Below, piece by piece: positions 16,990 through 26,051 of a stretch of 52,097 nt of DNA (positions are counted from its first letter, which is position 1; every line of letters begins with the position of its first letter). The position numbers and the translations under genes were made by a program. The stretch comes from an uncultured Planctomycetaceae bacterium (GTDB lineage Bacteria > Planctomycetota > Planctomycetia > Planctomycetales > Planctomycetaceae). The notes under the pieces are model-generated. The model was not told where the DNA came from and searched no databases. It saw only the letters and a program-made list of their open reading frames with translations. The DNA lies in assembly GCA_903858815.1 (NCBI GenBank), contig CAIOKE010000373.1, forward strand, positions 1 to 52,097. Direction: 5' to 3'.

Positions 16990-18759
16990 ATGGTTGCGTC
17001 AGGGTCTGCAGAGAAATCATCTGCTGCACAGCCCGTGCTGGTTTTATTCCGCACTGCAATGCTGTTTGCGGTGCTTGCAATGCTGTCGCTGCTGCCTCTG
17101 CACTCCGTCCTGTCTGCTCCACTTGATCGCATTCCGGTCACTGTGACGGGTTCGGATACCGTCCCGCTGTTTAATGCGTGGACAATTCTGTGGAATTCAG
17201 CAGCACTAAAGCAGGGGGGCCACGGCTGGTGGGATGCGCCAATATTCTTCCCGGAAAAACGCACATTTGCATTCAGTGAACCGATGCCGATGACGGCACT
17301 GCTGCAACCGCTGGTTCAACTGTTTGGTTCAGCCGCACTGGCCTACAACTGCTGGCTGTCAGTAAATCTGTTTCTGAATGGGTGGCTGGCCAGCGTGCTG
17401 CTGCGACGCTGCGGTTGTCACTTCTGGTCGGCAGCAGCCGCTGGTTGTGCGATGACGATGCTTCCGCTGCTGCAGCAACAGCTGGAAGTGCTTCAACTGG
17501 CCTGCCTCTGGCCATCAATCTGGCTGCTGTCGAATCTGCTCCAGCTTTCAACCGTTGCTGAAGAACGCCTTTCAGGACTGCGACAGCCGACTATCCGAAT
17601 CCTTGAAACCACAGCGGCTGTCATCTGCCTTCCCGCCACATGTCTGCATCACATGATGTTTCTGGGGCTGTTACTGCTGATCTCCGGCTGGGTACTGATC
17701 CCGCTGTCAGCAGTGCGAAGGTGGGGGCTGTTAATCATGGCAGCGGGACTGCTTTCTCTGACACCAGTCCTGCTGCTGGTTCGCCCAGTTCAGCAGGTCA
17801 TGTCCGAGCATGGATTTGAGCGCAGAGAGCAGAATGTCGCTGTGTTGTCAGCCATGCCGTCGGATTATCTGCGTGCCCCACCAAACTCGCTCTGGGAAGC
17901 TGTACAATCGAGGACCGATCGCCCATGGAATCTGGGACCGGGCTGGCTGCGTCTGCTGCTGGCGTGCACGGCACCCATCCTGATCTTCTGCTCAAAGTCA
18001 TCACGATCCCTGAAACGCCTCGCAATTACACTGACGTTGTTTTCCAGCGTGTCCTTTGCACTGTCGCTGGGTGTCAATCTGGAACCCGGAGGGCTGCGCA
18101 TCTGGTCATTCCTGTGCGATTGGTTGCCTGGTATGGCGCAGGTTCGCAGTGCATTCAGGTTTGCCATCTTTTTTCAGGCAGGTGTCGTCCTGCTGGCCGG
18201 CGCGGGAATTGATTTGCTGCTGATAAAGACTCGAAGTGCTTTCAGCTGCATGCCCCAAATCCGGAGAGGCAGTATGGTCTGTCTTGTACTGTTGTTTGTC
18301 TTTGAGTCGTGGCCTGGCAGGACACGCAGTGTCACAGTGCCTCGCACGGATCAGATTTCTGACTGGGCGCAATATCTGCAGGGCAGGGTCGAGGCAGGGG
18401 AGGGGATCCTGATCCTGCCGTACGTGGCAGGATATGCACCGGACGACTTTGAATCGACAGTTCGCTGGATGATTCAGTCAACGGCGGCCGGTCTGCGGAC
18501 AGCCAATGGATACTCAGGTTTCTTTCCGGCAACTCACTACATGCTGCAGCAGCAACTTGGTCAGGGACTGACGGATTCTCTGATTGCGATGCTGCGGAGT
18601 AAAAAGATTCGCTGGATCATCACGATGGATTCCGATTCAGCAATCGAGGCCGATGCCAACGAATTGCTGCAGTGGCACTGGAGCAGTATGACTGGTGAGT
18701 GCAGAATCTATGAGGTTACGGGAGCAGACAGCGCGGTTTTGCAGATTACCACGCCCTGA
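16990..18759 (+). CDS. Polytopic membrane protein, GT-C glycosyltransferase-like
   Basis: 589 residues with about ten hydrophobic segments in the first two thirds and a soluble C-terminal part after about residue 440. The early loop GSDTVPLFNAWTILWNS followed by SEPMPMTALLQPLVQLFGSAALAYN resembles the first periplasmic loop and TM pattern of large GT-C/YfhO-type membrane proteins (acidic loop, then E-P...L-L..P...L.G...AYN). I see no motif that fixes a substrate. The C-terminal domain contains EGILILPYVAGY and NGYSGFFPATHY, also seen in proteins of that type. Lipid-linked sugar transfer is inference. The gene starts 47 bp after the M48 gene and may be cotranscribed. Its end overlaps the convergent PDZ-protein gene by 14 bp. 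Confidence 0.6.
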   Translation: MVASGSAEKSSAAQPVLVLFRTAMLFAVLAMLSLLPLHSVLSAPLDRIPVTVTGSDTVPLFNAWTILWNSAALKQGGHGWWDAPIFFPEKRTFAFSEPMPMTALLQPLVQLFGSAALAYNCWLSVNLFLNGWLASVLLRRCGCHFWSAAAAGCAMTMLPLLQQQLEVLQLACLWPSIWLLSNLLQLSTVAEERLSGLRQPTIRILETTAAVICLPATCLHHMMFLGLLLLISGWVLIPLSAVRRWGLLIMAAGLLSLTPVLLLVRPVQQVMSEHGFERREQNVAVLSAMPSDYLRAPPNSLWEAVQSRTDRPWNLGPGWLRLLLACTAPILIFCSKSSRSLKRLAITLTLFSSVSFALSLGVNLEPGGLRIWSFLCDWLPGMAQVRSAFRFAIFFQAGVVLLAGAGIDLLLIKTRSAFSCMPQIRRGSMVCLVLLFVFESWPGRTRSVTVPRTDQISDWAQYLQGRVEAGEGILILPYVAGYAPDDFESTVRWMIQSTAAGLRTANGYSGFFPATHYMLQQQLGQGLTDSLIAMLRSKKIRWIITMDSDSAIEADANELLQWHWSSMTGECRIYEVTGADSAVLQITTP

Positions 18760-20743
18760 GCAGAACGGACCATGCTGCAATCTGCTGCTCAACCGGACGT
18801 TCCTGACTGACAGCGGGAACCCAGAAACCAGCCTTGCGAAGCGATGTTCGACTGCGATCAAGCAGCAGGCGACTCTCGGGCTTCTGCCCATTTTCCAGGA
18901 GCAGGACAGATTGTCCGGTACCAGTCACTTCCTGCAGCAGAAAGTCGGAAATCCACCCTGTCTGCAGTACCAGATCCGCTGTGACTCGCGAGTTTCCGGA
19001 AGTGAACTGCCACGCCAGTTCGGTTTGAGGTGCAGCAGCCAGCAGGATCGGAGTCGCAGAGTCTGCATTGTACTTCGATGCGGCCAGCTGCAGACAGGCA
19101 AGGACTATTGGTGCATCATCCGCGGTCAGCGAAGTTCGACCGGTTGTTCTGGGAATGAGCAGCATCAGACGATATTCAGCCAGCAGGGGCCCCCACCGTT
19201 CAACAAGATCCGCTTCAGATTGCGTGTCTGCTGACAGCAGCACGATGGGCGCTGCGCGACGACCACTGCTCTGCGCTGGTGAAATCACGACGCAGCTGCC
19301 AAGGCCCTCGATAGGAACCTCTTCACGCGATGGCGCCTGCGACCCTGGGGCAGGAGGCTGAGGTTCGGCACCATTCAGCAATGCCGGACCTGTTGCAGGC
19401 AATGCCTGAGGAAATACGCTCGGCTGCAGTTTGAGGCTGCGTTCTTCACCTGTCTGCGGATCACGCCACTTCAGATCGACTTCGGAATCGGCCAGTAACT
19501 GCAGGTCAGGTTCCTGAAAGGATCGCAGTCCCTTCAGTGGTTTGTTGTTGACTGCAGTCAGTTCAAATTTCGTCGGGAGCCCCGCCCGAGCGGCCGGAGA
19601 ATCTGGTATCGTCTGGACGGACACGGGGACCGCTGGTGCAGGCTGAGGATTGAGCAGAGCCGGGGCATCTGCGATGGCTGGAACGACCTGTTTGGGAGTT
19701 ACTGCGGCTGCGGGCAGAATCAGGCCGGCATAACCGCGCTGCAGTGTCGGTAACTGTTCCACCAGTTGCAGCTGAACTTTGACAGGCTGGCCATCCCGCT
19801 CCAGAGTCAGCTCGACAGAATCACCCGCATAACGGGATGCCAGTACTTCCTCCAGACTGCTCAGGCGTTGAATTCTGAGGTCTGCTGCCTGCAGCAGGCG
19901 ATCTCCCACACGGATGCCGGCCGTCTGTGCAGGTGATCCGGGATGAATACGCTGCACCGAGACTTTCTCTGAGAATGGTCCGGGGGCTGTCAGTTGTAAA
20001 CCGGCAAGTCCCGGCCACAGATCTTTGCCTGCTGTGAGCTTTTCGACCACCGCGACAACGTCACTCATCGGAACGGCAAAGCCAATACCCGAATCATACC
20101 ACTCGATTCCGGATGATGGGTTACCACGTCCTCGCGGCGACAATGGTACCAGAATCCCGAGCACACCACCTGCGAGGTCAATCAGGGGTCCGCCATAGTT
20201 AACTGGTGAGATTCTGGCATCGGTTTGCAGTGCCCGACCATGTATACGGTTCAATGCACTGACAATCCCTGACGATACTGAGGGCACCGATGACTCATAA
20301 AAACGACCCAGTGCAAGAGCGTGCTGGCCCACCTGCAGCCGGTCACGCGGTACCACAGTTGCCGGGCTCCAACCCGATCCCTCCGCCCGCAGCAGTACCA
20401 GCCGTCGCACATGGTCGGTCGCAACGAGTGTTGCGGAGCGACGTTCACCGGACGAGGTTTCCACGCTGATGGCTGTGGGACGGCCCTGAAACGCGAAGCT
20501 GCTGGAGACGATCAGTCCGGCAGGCGAAATGACGACCCCGGTGGTAGCCAGTGAGCTGACAGTTGTTCCGTCAACCGTCTGCTCGCCCCCAATGACGCGA
20601 ATCCGCACAACGGAGGCAGAGGCCGCTGAGACAGCGGCCCGTATCTGCTCACCCGCATCCTGTGCCTGAGTCACCGATGAAAGACACACGATCAGCCAGA
20701 TGATCAATTTGGCCGACCGTTGTGGCAGATGTGCAAACCTCAT
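18746..20743 (-). CDS. HtrA-like PDZ protein with all three catalytic residues lost (pseudoprotease)
   Basis: Exported protein of 665 residues with a signal peptide (cleavage near VTQAQ). Residues 35-235 align to the trypsin-like HtrA/DegP domain, with ATTGVVISPAGLIV, the GIVSAL segment and QTDARISPVNYGGPLID. The catalytic triad is absent: the His position (HtrA NNHVV) is F83, the Asp position (TDLALL) is R114 and the Ser position (GNSGGPL) is Y183. Two PDZ-like domains follow (about 245-325 and 335-440; VQRIHPGSPAQTAGIRVGD is clear in the first). After a Pro/Ala-rich linker, residues 476-660 resemble an alpha/beta-hydrolase fold, but ILLAAAPQT stands where GxSxG would be expected, so this part may also be inactive. 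A peptide-binding scaffold or chaperone role is inference. Confidence 0.82.
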   Translation of the reverse strand: MRFAHLPQRSAKLIIWLIVCLSSVTQAQDAGEQIRAAVSAASASVVRIRVIGGEQTVDGTTVSSLATTGVVISPAGLIVSSSFAFQGRPTAISVETSSGERRSATLVATDHVRRLVLLRAEGSGWSPATVVPRDRLQVGQHALALGRFYESSVPSVSSGIVSALNRIHGRALQTDARISPVNYGGPLIDLAGGVLGILVPLSPRGRGNPSSGIEWYDSGIGFAVPMSDVVAVVEKLTAGKDLWPGLAGLQLTAPGPFSEKVSVQRIHPGSPAQTAGIRVGDRLLQAADLRIQRLSSLEEVLASRYAGDSVELTLERDGQPVKVQLQLVEQLPTLQRGYAGLILPAAAVTPKQVVPAIADAPALLNPQPAPAVPVSVQTIPDSPAARAGLPTKFELTAVNNKPLKGLRSFQEPDLQLLADSEVDLKWRDPQTGEERSLKLQPSVFPQALPATGPALLNGAEPQPPAPGSQAPSREEVPIEGLGSCVVISPAQSSGRRAAPIVLLSADTQSEADLVERWGPLLAEYRLMLLIPRTTGRTSLTADDAPIVLACLQLAASKYNADSATPILLAAAPQTELAWQFTSGNSRVTADLVLQTGWISDFLLQEVTGTGQSVLLLENGQKPESRLLLDRSRTSLRKAGFWVPAVSQERPVEQQIAAWSVLLRAW

Positions 20744-20878
20744 AGCCAGACCGGTCCCGTTCAGGTGTGCAGGTCCATAATCGTTCGGAGAACCTTAAAG
20801 CTTCCCACGACAGAAACCGCAGCATACCGAAACGTACCGGACTGGAAAAGTTGCCCGACTCTGGATCCCCTGATGCCT

Positions 20879-20896
20879 GCACTGAATCCTCAGTGC
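20879..20896 (-). other. Hairpin downstream of glnB
   Basis: The arms GCACTGA/TCAGTGC (7 bp) enclose a 4-nt loop, 31 bp after the glnB stop on the minus strand. No T-tract follows, so it is at best a weak or factor-dependent terminator, or an mRNA 3'-end stabiliser. Confidence 0.35.
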
Positions 20897-20926
20897 GGAC
20901 CTTAAAATGGCAGGGCAGTGGCACGA

Positions 20927-21265
20927 TCAGATTGCGTCAGTTCCAGTCTCACCCGTTCGAATACGTACGACGCCTTCAAGGCTGGAGATGAAGATCTTGC
21001 CATCACCAATCTGGCCGGTGCGAGCGGCTTCACAAATGGCTGCTACTGCGGCTTCCACTTCGTTGTCGTTAACGACAACTTCCATCTTCACCTTCGGCAT
21101 GAAATCCACCGTGTACTCAGCACCACGGTACGTTTCCTTGTGGCCACGCTGGCGACCAAAACCGCGAACTTCGGAAACCGTCATACCCTGAACGCCGATA
21201 CTGGTCAGTTTGGTTTTGACGTCTTCCAGTTTGTAGTGACGGATGACAGCCTCAAGTTTCTTCAT
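20927..21265 (-). CDS. glnB: Nitrogen regulatory protein PII
   Basis: Small trimeric signalling protein that senses 2-oxoglutarate and ATP/ADP and controls nitrogen metabolism targets. The 112 residues match the family length exactly. It begins [20 protein letters not shown]. It carries the T-loop with the uridylylatable Tyr in [10 protein letters not shown], the B-loop segment [11 protein letters not shown] and the C-terminal VRIRTGETG. It stands alone, without amtB or glnA next to it, so GlnB rather than GlnK cannot be decided from context. A 7-4-7 inverted repeat lies about 40 bp upstream of the start. Confidence 0.96.
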   Translation of the reverse strand: MKKLEAVIRHYKLEDVKTKLTSIGVQGMTVSEVRGFGRQRGHKETYRGAEYTVDFMPKVKMEVVVNDNEVEAAVAAICEAARTGQIGDGKIFISSLEGVVRIRTGETGTDAI

Positions 21266-21304
21266 GTCTCTGCCCTAACCCCTGTCGTTTGGTTAAAGTC
21301 TCGT

Positions 21305-21322
21305 TGCAGATCGGAATCTGCA
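21305..21322. promoter_or_regulatory. Inverted repeat upstream of glnB
   Basis: TGCAGAT-CGGA-ATCTGCA, a perfect 7-4-7 palindrome 39 bp upstream of the glnB ATG. The position suits an operator or a leader hairpin; I do not recognise the regulator. I see no sigma-54 GG/GC promoter pair next to it. Confidence 0.4.
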
Positions 21323-21648
21323 GGAAACCCCGAAAATCACTGACCGATCAAAGACGTAGTCTGCGTGTTGTATCCGCTGTTGTCCCGCATGCACGTCTTG
21401 ATTTTCGGATCAAGTTGGGACGAGACGACAGTTTCAGCAGCCATACGACCTACAACCGGCGTATTCCGATCAGCAAAACTCATGCCGACACTTGATTCTG
21501 AATCTGAGCTGCTCAAAAACTGTGCGAAACAGCAGGTTTTTGTCGTGAGAAAAACGAAAACTCTAAATGCGTGCGATTGGAATGTGCATTTTTCTGGCCG
21601 ATTGCCTAAAAAATGGGCTCCGTGCTGTCGATTCGGGAATTTGCTGTC

Positions 21649-22635
21649 ATGTGGCTGATCGTTATTTTTTTTGTGGGAATGGTGGCCGGTTGGTCAGCGG
21701 TTCTCTGGGCTGCCAGCCTTGCTGAAGAGGCTCGCCCAGCCGGAATTCGCTGGTGTCGGGGCTGTGCTGCGCAGTTGCCTGTGTTTTCAGCAGTCGTTTC
21801 ATGGGCCGGTCATTGCTCGCGATGCCGTGCCAGAACATCCTCGGGACCGTGGCTGGCTGCTGTCGGAACGGGGTGTCTGTTTGCGTTTTTTACCTATCTG
21901 CTTGAACAGGGCTGTCAGACGGTAACAGAGGTTCGACCCGCGCTGGCTTTGTGGCAGGCAAGGCTGCCATTTCATCTGTTGCTTCTGTTTCTGCTGGTGA
22001 CGGCTGTGGCCGCAGACCTGATTGACTATGTCATACCAGATCAGATTATTGTGCCTGGAACTCTGGCGGCTCTGCTGTTTTCGTTTGCCAGCGGAGATCT
22101 CCAGTTGATTCATATCTGGGTGGACTGGAGTGATGAAATGGTGCAGGTCTACGGTCCGTGGCTGCCGCAATGGATGAAGGATCATCAGCACCTGCATGGT
22201 CTGGCGTGGAGTCTGTGCGGGGCAGTAACCGGAGCCAGTCTTGTGTGGGCTGGCCGAGTGGCCGCCAATCGAATTCTGGGTTTTCCGGCTATTGGTTTCG
22301 GTGATGTCACGCTGATGGCGATGATTGGTGCATTCATGGGTTGGCAGCCTGTGCTTTGTGTACTGGCCGTTTCGCCCCTCGCCGGAATAGTCCTTGGCCT
22401 TGCTGTCTTTGTACTGACGGGACGAAGTTTTATGGCCTTTGGTCCATGTCTGGCTGCTGGTGCAGTGATTGTCCTTTGCACGTGGAATGCGATCTGGGAG
22501 CAGCAGGGGCTGAGGATCATTTTCGGGCACTGGCCGACCATTGCCGGGCTTATTCTGAGCGCTTTTTCCCTGTATTGTCTGCTGCTGCTGGGCGTTCGTC
22601 TGTTTCGTGCAACGCCTGTCAGCCGTCTTCGCTGA
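21649..22635 (+). CDS. Prepilin peptidase (A24 family)
   Basis: Inner-membrane aspartic peptidase that cleaves and often N-methylates type IV prepilins or pseudopilins. It has 328 residues from the ATG at 21649. A short hydrophobic start is followed by a cytoplasmic zinc-type domain (WCRGC ... CSRCRAR), then about seven membrane helices. The two catalytic aspartates lie in AADLIDYVIPDQI and in GFGDVTLMAMIGAFMGW, the typical GxGD motif. An in-frame ATG at 21613 would add 12 residues and is possible. No other pilus or secretion gene is in the window, so the substrate pseudopilins, common in planctomycetes as DUF1559-type proteins, must be encoded elsewhere. Confidence 0.9.
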   Translation: MWLIVIFFVGMVAGWSAVLWAASLAEEARPAGIRWCRGCAAQLPVFSAVVSWAGHCSRCRARTSSGPWLAAVGTGCLFAFFTYLLEQGCQTVTEVRPALALWQARLPFHLLLLFLLVTAVAADLIDYVIPDQIIVPGTLAALLFSFASGDLQLIHIWVDWSDEMVQVYGPWLPQWMKDHQHLHGLAWSLCGAVTGASLVWAGRVAANRILGFPAIGFGDVTLMAMIGAFMGWQPVLCVLAVSPLAGIVLGLAVFVLTGRSFMAFGPCLAAGAVIVLCTWNAIWEQQGLRIIFGHWPTIAGLILSAFSLYCLLLLGVRLFRATPVSRLR

Positions 22636-22648
22636 CCATATCGTCCGG

Positions 22649-23188
22649 TCACTGGGTCAGGCGAGCGAACACTTCGTTGGCATCGGCTGCCGTGCAGAAT
22701 TCCAGGTTCAGATGCAGGTAATCACCACGGATACCCTGGAGGGACACAAGTCCTACCGGGCGGCCTTTGATGAATACGGCCAGCTGACTGTTCGGCTGCT
22801 GCTTCTTCGCCTGTTGTAAAACAGTGCATGCCGATGGTTTCAGATGCAGTCTCAGCTGACTTCGGAAATCCGTATCCTGCCAGCCGCGAAATGTCTGGAA
22901 GTCGGAGGCAGTCAGCAGTGGGGAGTCCATCAGTGAGATGGTCCTGCCGTCCGGGAGGACGCACGATCGTTCTGAGACCGTATCTGTCAGGATCTGGTAC
23001 ACCTGCAGCGGTGCCTGTGGAGACAGTTGTTCTCCTGAAAGGCGATTCAGAATGTAACTGCTGATTGTGATCAGGATCCACGCAAACACAGCCACTGCAG
23101 CCAGCAGAGTCCACAGACGTCCGCGAGGACGGATTTCGTGAGCTGTTGAATCCGCTGGCGGGGGTTCGGAATGAAGGCTGCTGTTCAT
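22649..23188 (-). CDS. Hypothetical membrane-anchored protein
   Basis: I do not recognise the family. The 179-residue product has a Pro-rich cytoplasmic head, one membrane helix (LWTLLAAVAVFAWILITISSY) and a soluble, mostly beta domain outside the membrane. The tail begins 14 bp from the convergent prepilin peptidase stop. The start lies only 18 bp after the stop of the upstream amidohydrolase-type gene on the same strand, so the two are probably cotranscribed. A coding identity is supported by the clear membrane segment, good spacing and the absence of a better ORF in this interval. Confidence 0.7.
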   Translation of the reverse strand: MNSSLHSEPPPADSTAHEIRPRGRLWTLLAAVAVFAWILITISSYILNRLSGEQLSPQAPLQVYQILTDTVSERSCVLPDGRTISLMDSPLLTASDFQTFRGWQDTDFRSQLRLHLKPSACTVLQQAKKQQPNSQLAVFIKGRPVGLVSLQGIRGDYLHLNLEFCTAADANEVFARLTQ

Positions 23189-23206
23189 GGAATCGCAGTC
23201 AGAGTT

Positions 23207-24082
23207 TCAGCGTTCACACCAGCGTTTCTGCAGGTCGGCAAACGCATCAACGCGGCGATCCCGGAAGAAAGGCCAGTGAGTCCGTGCGGTATTGAGGAGA
23301 CTCAGGTCACATTCTGCATGCAGGGTGGCTTCTGAATCATGGTCTGCCTGAGCGATGACGTTGCCATAGGGATCTGCCATAAAGCTGCCACCCCAGAATT
23401 GAATCTGCTGCTCAGTACCCACACGGTTTGGTGCGCCAACAAACAGCCCGTTGGCAATGGCGTGGCTGCGCATCATCGTCTGCCACGCGGAATACTGGCT
23501 GGCGCCGTAGACATCGCGTTCGCCGGGAATCCAGCCGATGGCTGTGGGATAGAACAGCATTTCTGCACCCTGCATCGCGGTCAGCCTGGCCGCTTCGGGA
23601 TACCACTGATCCCAGCAGATACAGACGCCGATTCGGGCATATCGAGTTTGAAAGGCGAGGAATCCCAGGTCGCCTGGGGCGAAGTAGAATTTTTCAAGGT
23701 ACAGCGGGTCATCGGGGATATGCATTTTGCGGTACAGTCCTGCGATGCTGCCATCAGCATCGAGGACGACGGCAGAATTGTGGTACAGGCCGTGTGTCCG
23801 ATGTTCAAACAGCGGAACGACCAGCACGACAGAAAGTTCCTTCGCTGTTTTCTGCAGCGCGACAGTGGTGGGACCGGGAATCGGCTCTGCCAGAGCAAAT
23901 CGATCGTGTTCTTCTGCCTGGCAGGGATACTGAAGGTTGAAGACTTCCTGGAGACATATGACCTGAGCACCGGCGGCAGCCGCTTCACGGATCCTGTGAA
24001 CAGCCCTCTGCAGATTGACATCCGGCTCAGGTACGCAGGTCATCTGGCAGAGTGCGGTACGAATTTTCCGGGGAGTAGCCAT
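23207..24082 (-). CDS. aguB: Carbon-nitrogen hydrolase, N-carbamoylputrescine amidase-like
   Basis: Nitrilase-superfamily enzyme, 291 residues, the usual length for AguB (about 290-300). The Glu-Lys-Cys triad is visible: Glu in ICLQEVFNLQYPC, Lys in LYRKMHIPDD and Cys in VCICWDQWYPEAARL. The motif CICWDQWYPE, together with LGFLAF and GAEMLFYPTAIGW, is characteristic of N-carbamoylputrescine amidases, which release putrescine, CO2 and ammonia in the agmatine route of polyamine synthesis. The usual partner agmatine deiminase is not in this window. The start at 24082 gives MATPRKIRTALCQMTC, a typical nitrilase start. Confidence 0.88.
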   Translation of the reverse strand: MATPRKIRTALCQMTCVPEPDVNLQRAVHRIREAAAAGAQVICLQEVFNLQYPCQAEEHDRFALAEPIPGPTTVALQKTAKELSVVLVVPLFEHRTHGLYHNSAVVLDADGSIAGLYRKMHIPDDPLYLEKFYFAPGDLGFLAFQTRYARIGVCICWDQWYPEAARLTAMQGAEMLFYPTAIGWIPGERDVYGASQYSAWQTMMRSHAIANGLFVGAPNRVGTEQQIQFWGGSFMADPYGNVIAQADHDSEATLHAECDLSLLNTARTHWPFFRDRRVDAFADLQKRWCER

Positions 24083-24263
24083 AGGCGTGTTTCAGAGAGC
24101 CCGCTGCAGGAATAAAAACAGATGAAGTTCTGTGAAAATCGTGGGGAGATCATAGCGAATTATTGGGGGCAGGCGAAGTTGAGCACCGGGATTTTGGCTT
24201 GTGCAGCTTCGATTCCGATTGTCCGCTTCACTGCAGCACAGGAATTGGCTGTAATATGGCCCC

Positions 24264-24938
24264 ATGAATTACCTGGCACACGGTTACCGATTTCTGGACT
24301 CACCACTGATGCTGGCGGGAACTGCCATCCCGGACTGGCTCAGCGTTGCCGATCGACGTGTGCGCATGCGAAGTCGCCGAATTCGTCCGCAACTTGAACA
24401 ACTGGATGCGGATTCACGTCTGGTCGCACTGGGGACTCTGCAGCACCTGGCGGATGATGATCTGTTTCATAACAGCGCCACATTTCTGATGCTGGAAGCT
24501 GACATGACTGGACGATTTCGTCGTCAGATTCCTGATCGCTTTGATCATCGTCCTGCATTCCTCGGCCACATCACGGTGGAACTGCTGCTGGACTGGTACA
24601 TCTATCGTGAACAGTCAGAAATTCTCGACCGATGGTATGATGCGATGCAGTCAGTGTGTCCGCAGCAGATACAGGCTGTGGTAAATCTGCTGGCTCCGCA
24701 ACCGACGGATCAGCTGGCTCCCTTCATTCGGCGTTTTCTGGAAGCGCGAGTCATGTATGACTATGCGGATGACAGTCGCCTGCTGACTCGCTTGAACCAG
24801 GTCCTGCGGCGCGTCACACTGGAGCCACTGGACGAGTGCTTTCTGAGTGTGCTGCGGGAGGGCCGACAGCTGCTGACGGAATTCGGGGCGAACCTGCTGC
24901 TGGCCGTCGAGTGTGAATCCGCAGGCAGGGCAGGGTAG
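24264..24938 (+). CDS. AcpH-like (acyl carrier protein phosphodiesterase family) protein
   Basis: 224 residues. It begins MNYLAHGYRFLDSPLMLAGTAIPDWLS, which resembles the start of ACP phosphodiesterase AcpH (MNYLAHLxLA...GNFxGD). It contains further conserved His/Asp positions that could form an HD-type metal site (LQHLADDDLFHNS, FLGHITVELLLDWYI). True AcpH removes 4'-phosphopantetheine from ACP. This protein differs enough in the middle that the substrate is uncertain. It stands alone between the divergent amidase gene and the DUF1080 gene, 25 bp before the latter. Confidence 0.6.
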   Translation: MNYLAHGYRFLDSPLMLAGTAIPDWLSVADRRVRMRSRRIRPQLEQLDADSRLVALGTLQHLADDDLFHNSATFLMLEADMTGRFRRQIPDRFDHRPAFLGHITVELLLDWYIYREQSEILDRWYDAMQSVCPQQIQAVVNLLAPQPTDQLAPFIRRFLEARVMYDYADDSRLLTRLNQVLRRVTLEPLDECFLSVLREGRQLLTEFGANLLLAVECESAGRAG

Positions 24939-24963
24939 GACTTAATCAAAGGAACTTCGGGCC

Positions 24964-25959
24964 ATGAAAAAAACGTTACTGACGGGAATTCTGCTGTTGC
25001 TGGGTGCTGTACCAGCGCCGATTTCAGCAGACGAGAAGGCACAGGGCTTTACTGCACTGCAGGCAGACAAGGCCGGCGCCGACTACGGTTTTCAGGGGGA
25101 ATATGCCGGGAAAATTCGCTCAAACGACACCGAGATTGATCTGGGCCTGCAGGTGATTGCTGAAGGACAGGGGCGATTCGCGTGGGTGGCATGGGTTGGT
25201 GGATTGCCAGGCGCGGGCTGGAATGGCGAAACGCCACTGCGAGGCGCTGGTGAGCGACAGGGCGACGCCGTCATTCTGAAAGGTGATACCGGTCGTGGTG
25301 AGGTCCGCGGAGGCAGTGTTTCTGTCTACAACATGGAAAACGTGCGAGTTGCAGAACTGAGCCGAGTGCAGAGAATGTCGCCGACTCTTGGACGCAAACC
25401 TCCCGAGGGCGCCATCGTGCTGTTTGATGGTTCTTCAGCGGACGAGTTCGAAGGAGGACGGCTGTCCGACGACAAACTGCTTATGCAGGGCTGCACCAGC
25501 CGCAAAAAACTGGGATCCGGCGAATTGCACGTCGAATTCCTGCTGCCATGGATGCCAAACGCTCGCGGACAGGGACGTGGCAACAGCGGAGTCTATCTGC
25601 AGGGGCGTTACGAAGTGCAGGTCCTTGATTCCTTTGGGCTGACTGGTGAGCAGAACGAATGTGGCGGAATCTATTCAATCAGTAAGCCGCTCCTCAATAT
25701 GTGTCTGCCACCGCTGGCCTGGCAGACCTATGACGTACAGTTCAAAGCCGCACAGTTCGGTGCTGATGGAAAGAAGCAGGCTGATGGATTGATTACAGTA
25801 CGGCACAACGGTGTCGTGATTCATGAACAGGTCAGGCTGACACATGCCACAACTGCGGCGCCGGTTGCTGAAGGGGCAGAGCCTGGGCCACTCTACCTTC
25901 AGGATCATGGCAACCAGGTGCGTTATCGCAATATCTGGTTTGATCCCGCGAAGCCCTGA
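24964..25959 (+). CDS. DUF1080 (3-keto-disaccharide hydrolase) family exported protein
   Basis: 331 residues with a Sec signal peptide (MKKTLLTGILLLLGAVPAPISA). The first third (about 30-140) is a beta-rich domain of unknown role. Residues about 150-330 are a DUF1080/3-keto-disaccharide hydrolase domain with a concanavalin-like fold: EGAIVLFDGSS, FLLPWMPNARGQGRGNSGVYL, YEVQVLDSFGL, NECGGIYS, WQTYDVQFKAA and the closing LQDHGNQVRYRNIW. Planctomycetes carry many such proteins, which are thought to act on sugars or glycan fragments in the periplasm. A strong bidirectional terminator lies 32 bp after the stop. Confidence 0.9.
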   Translation: MKKTLLTGILLLLGAVPAPISADEKAQGFTALQADKAGADYGFQGEYAGKIRSNDTEIDLGLQVIAEGQGRFAWVAWVGGLPGAGWNGETPLRGAGERQGDAVILKGDTGRGEVRGGSVSVYNMENVRVAELSRVQRMSPTLGRKPPEGAIVLFDGSSADEFEGGRLSDDKLLMQGCTSRKKLGSGELHVEFLLPWMPNARGQGRGNSGVYLQGRYEVQVLDSFGLTGEQNECGGIYSISKPLLNMCLPPLAWQTYDVQFKAAQFGADGKKQADGLITVRHNGVVIHEQVRLTHATTAAPVAEGAEPGPLYLQDHGNQVRYRNIWFDPAKP

Positions 25960-25990
25960 AAGTTATTTCAGGAACTGATGCTGAAAAATG

Positions 25991-26027
25991 AAAAGCCCCG
26001 TATCAGCCAGTCTGATACGGGGCTTTT
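25991..26027. terminator. Bidirectional Rho-independent terminator
   Basis: A perfect 16-bp inverted repeat (25991-26006 with 26012-26027) surrounds a 5-nt loop CCAGT. The outer AAAA/TTTT arms serve as U-tracts for both strands, so it ends both the DUF1080 gene and the convergent Gfo/Idh gene. Confidence 0.95.
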
Positions 26028-26051
26028 CTGTGTTCTGGACCAGTCAATGAC

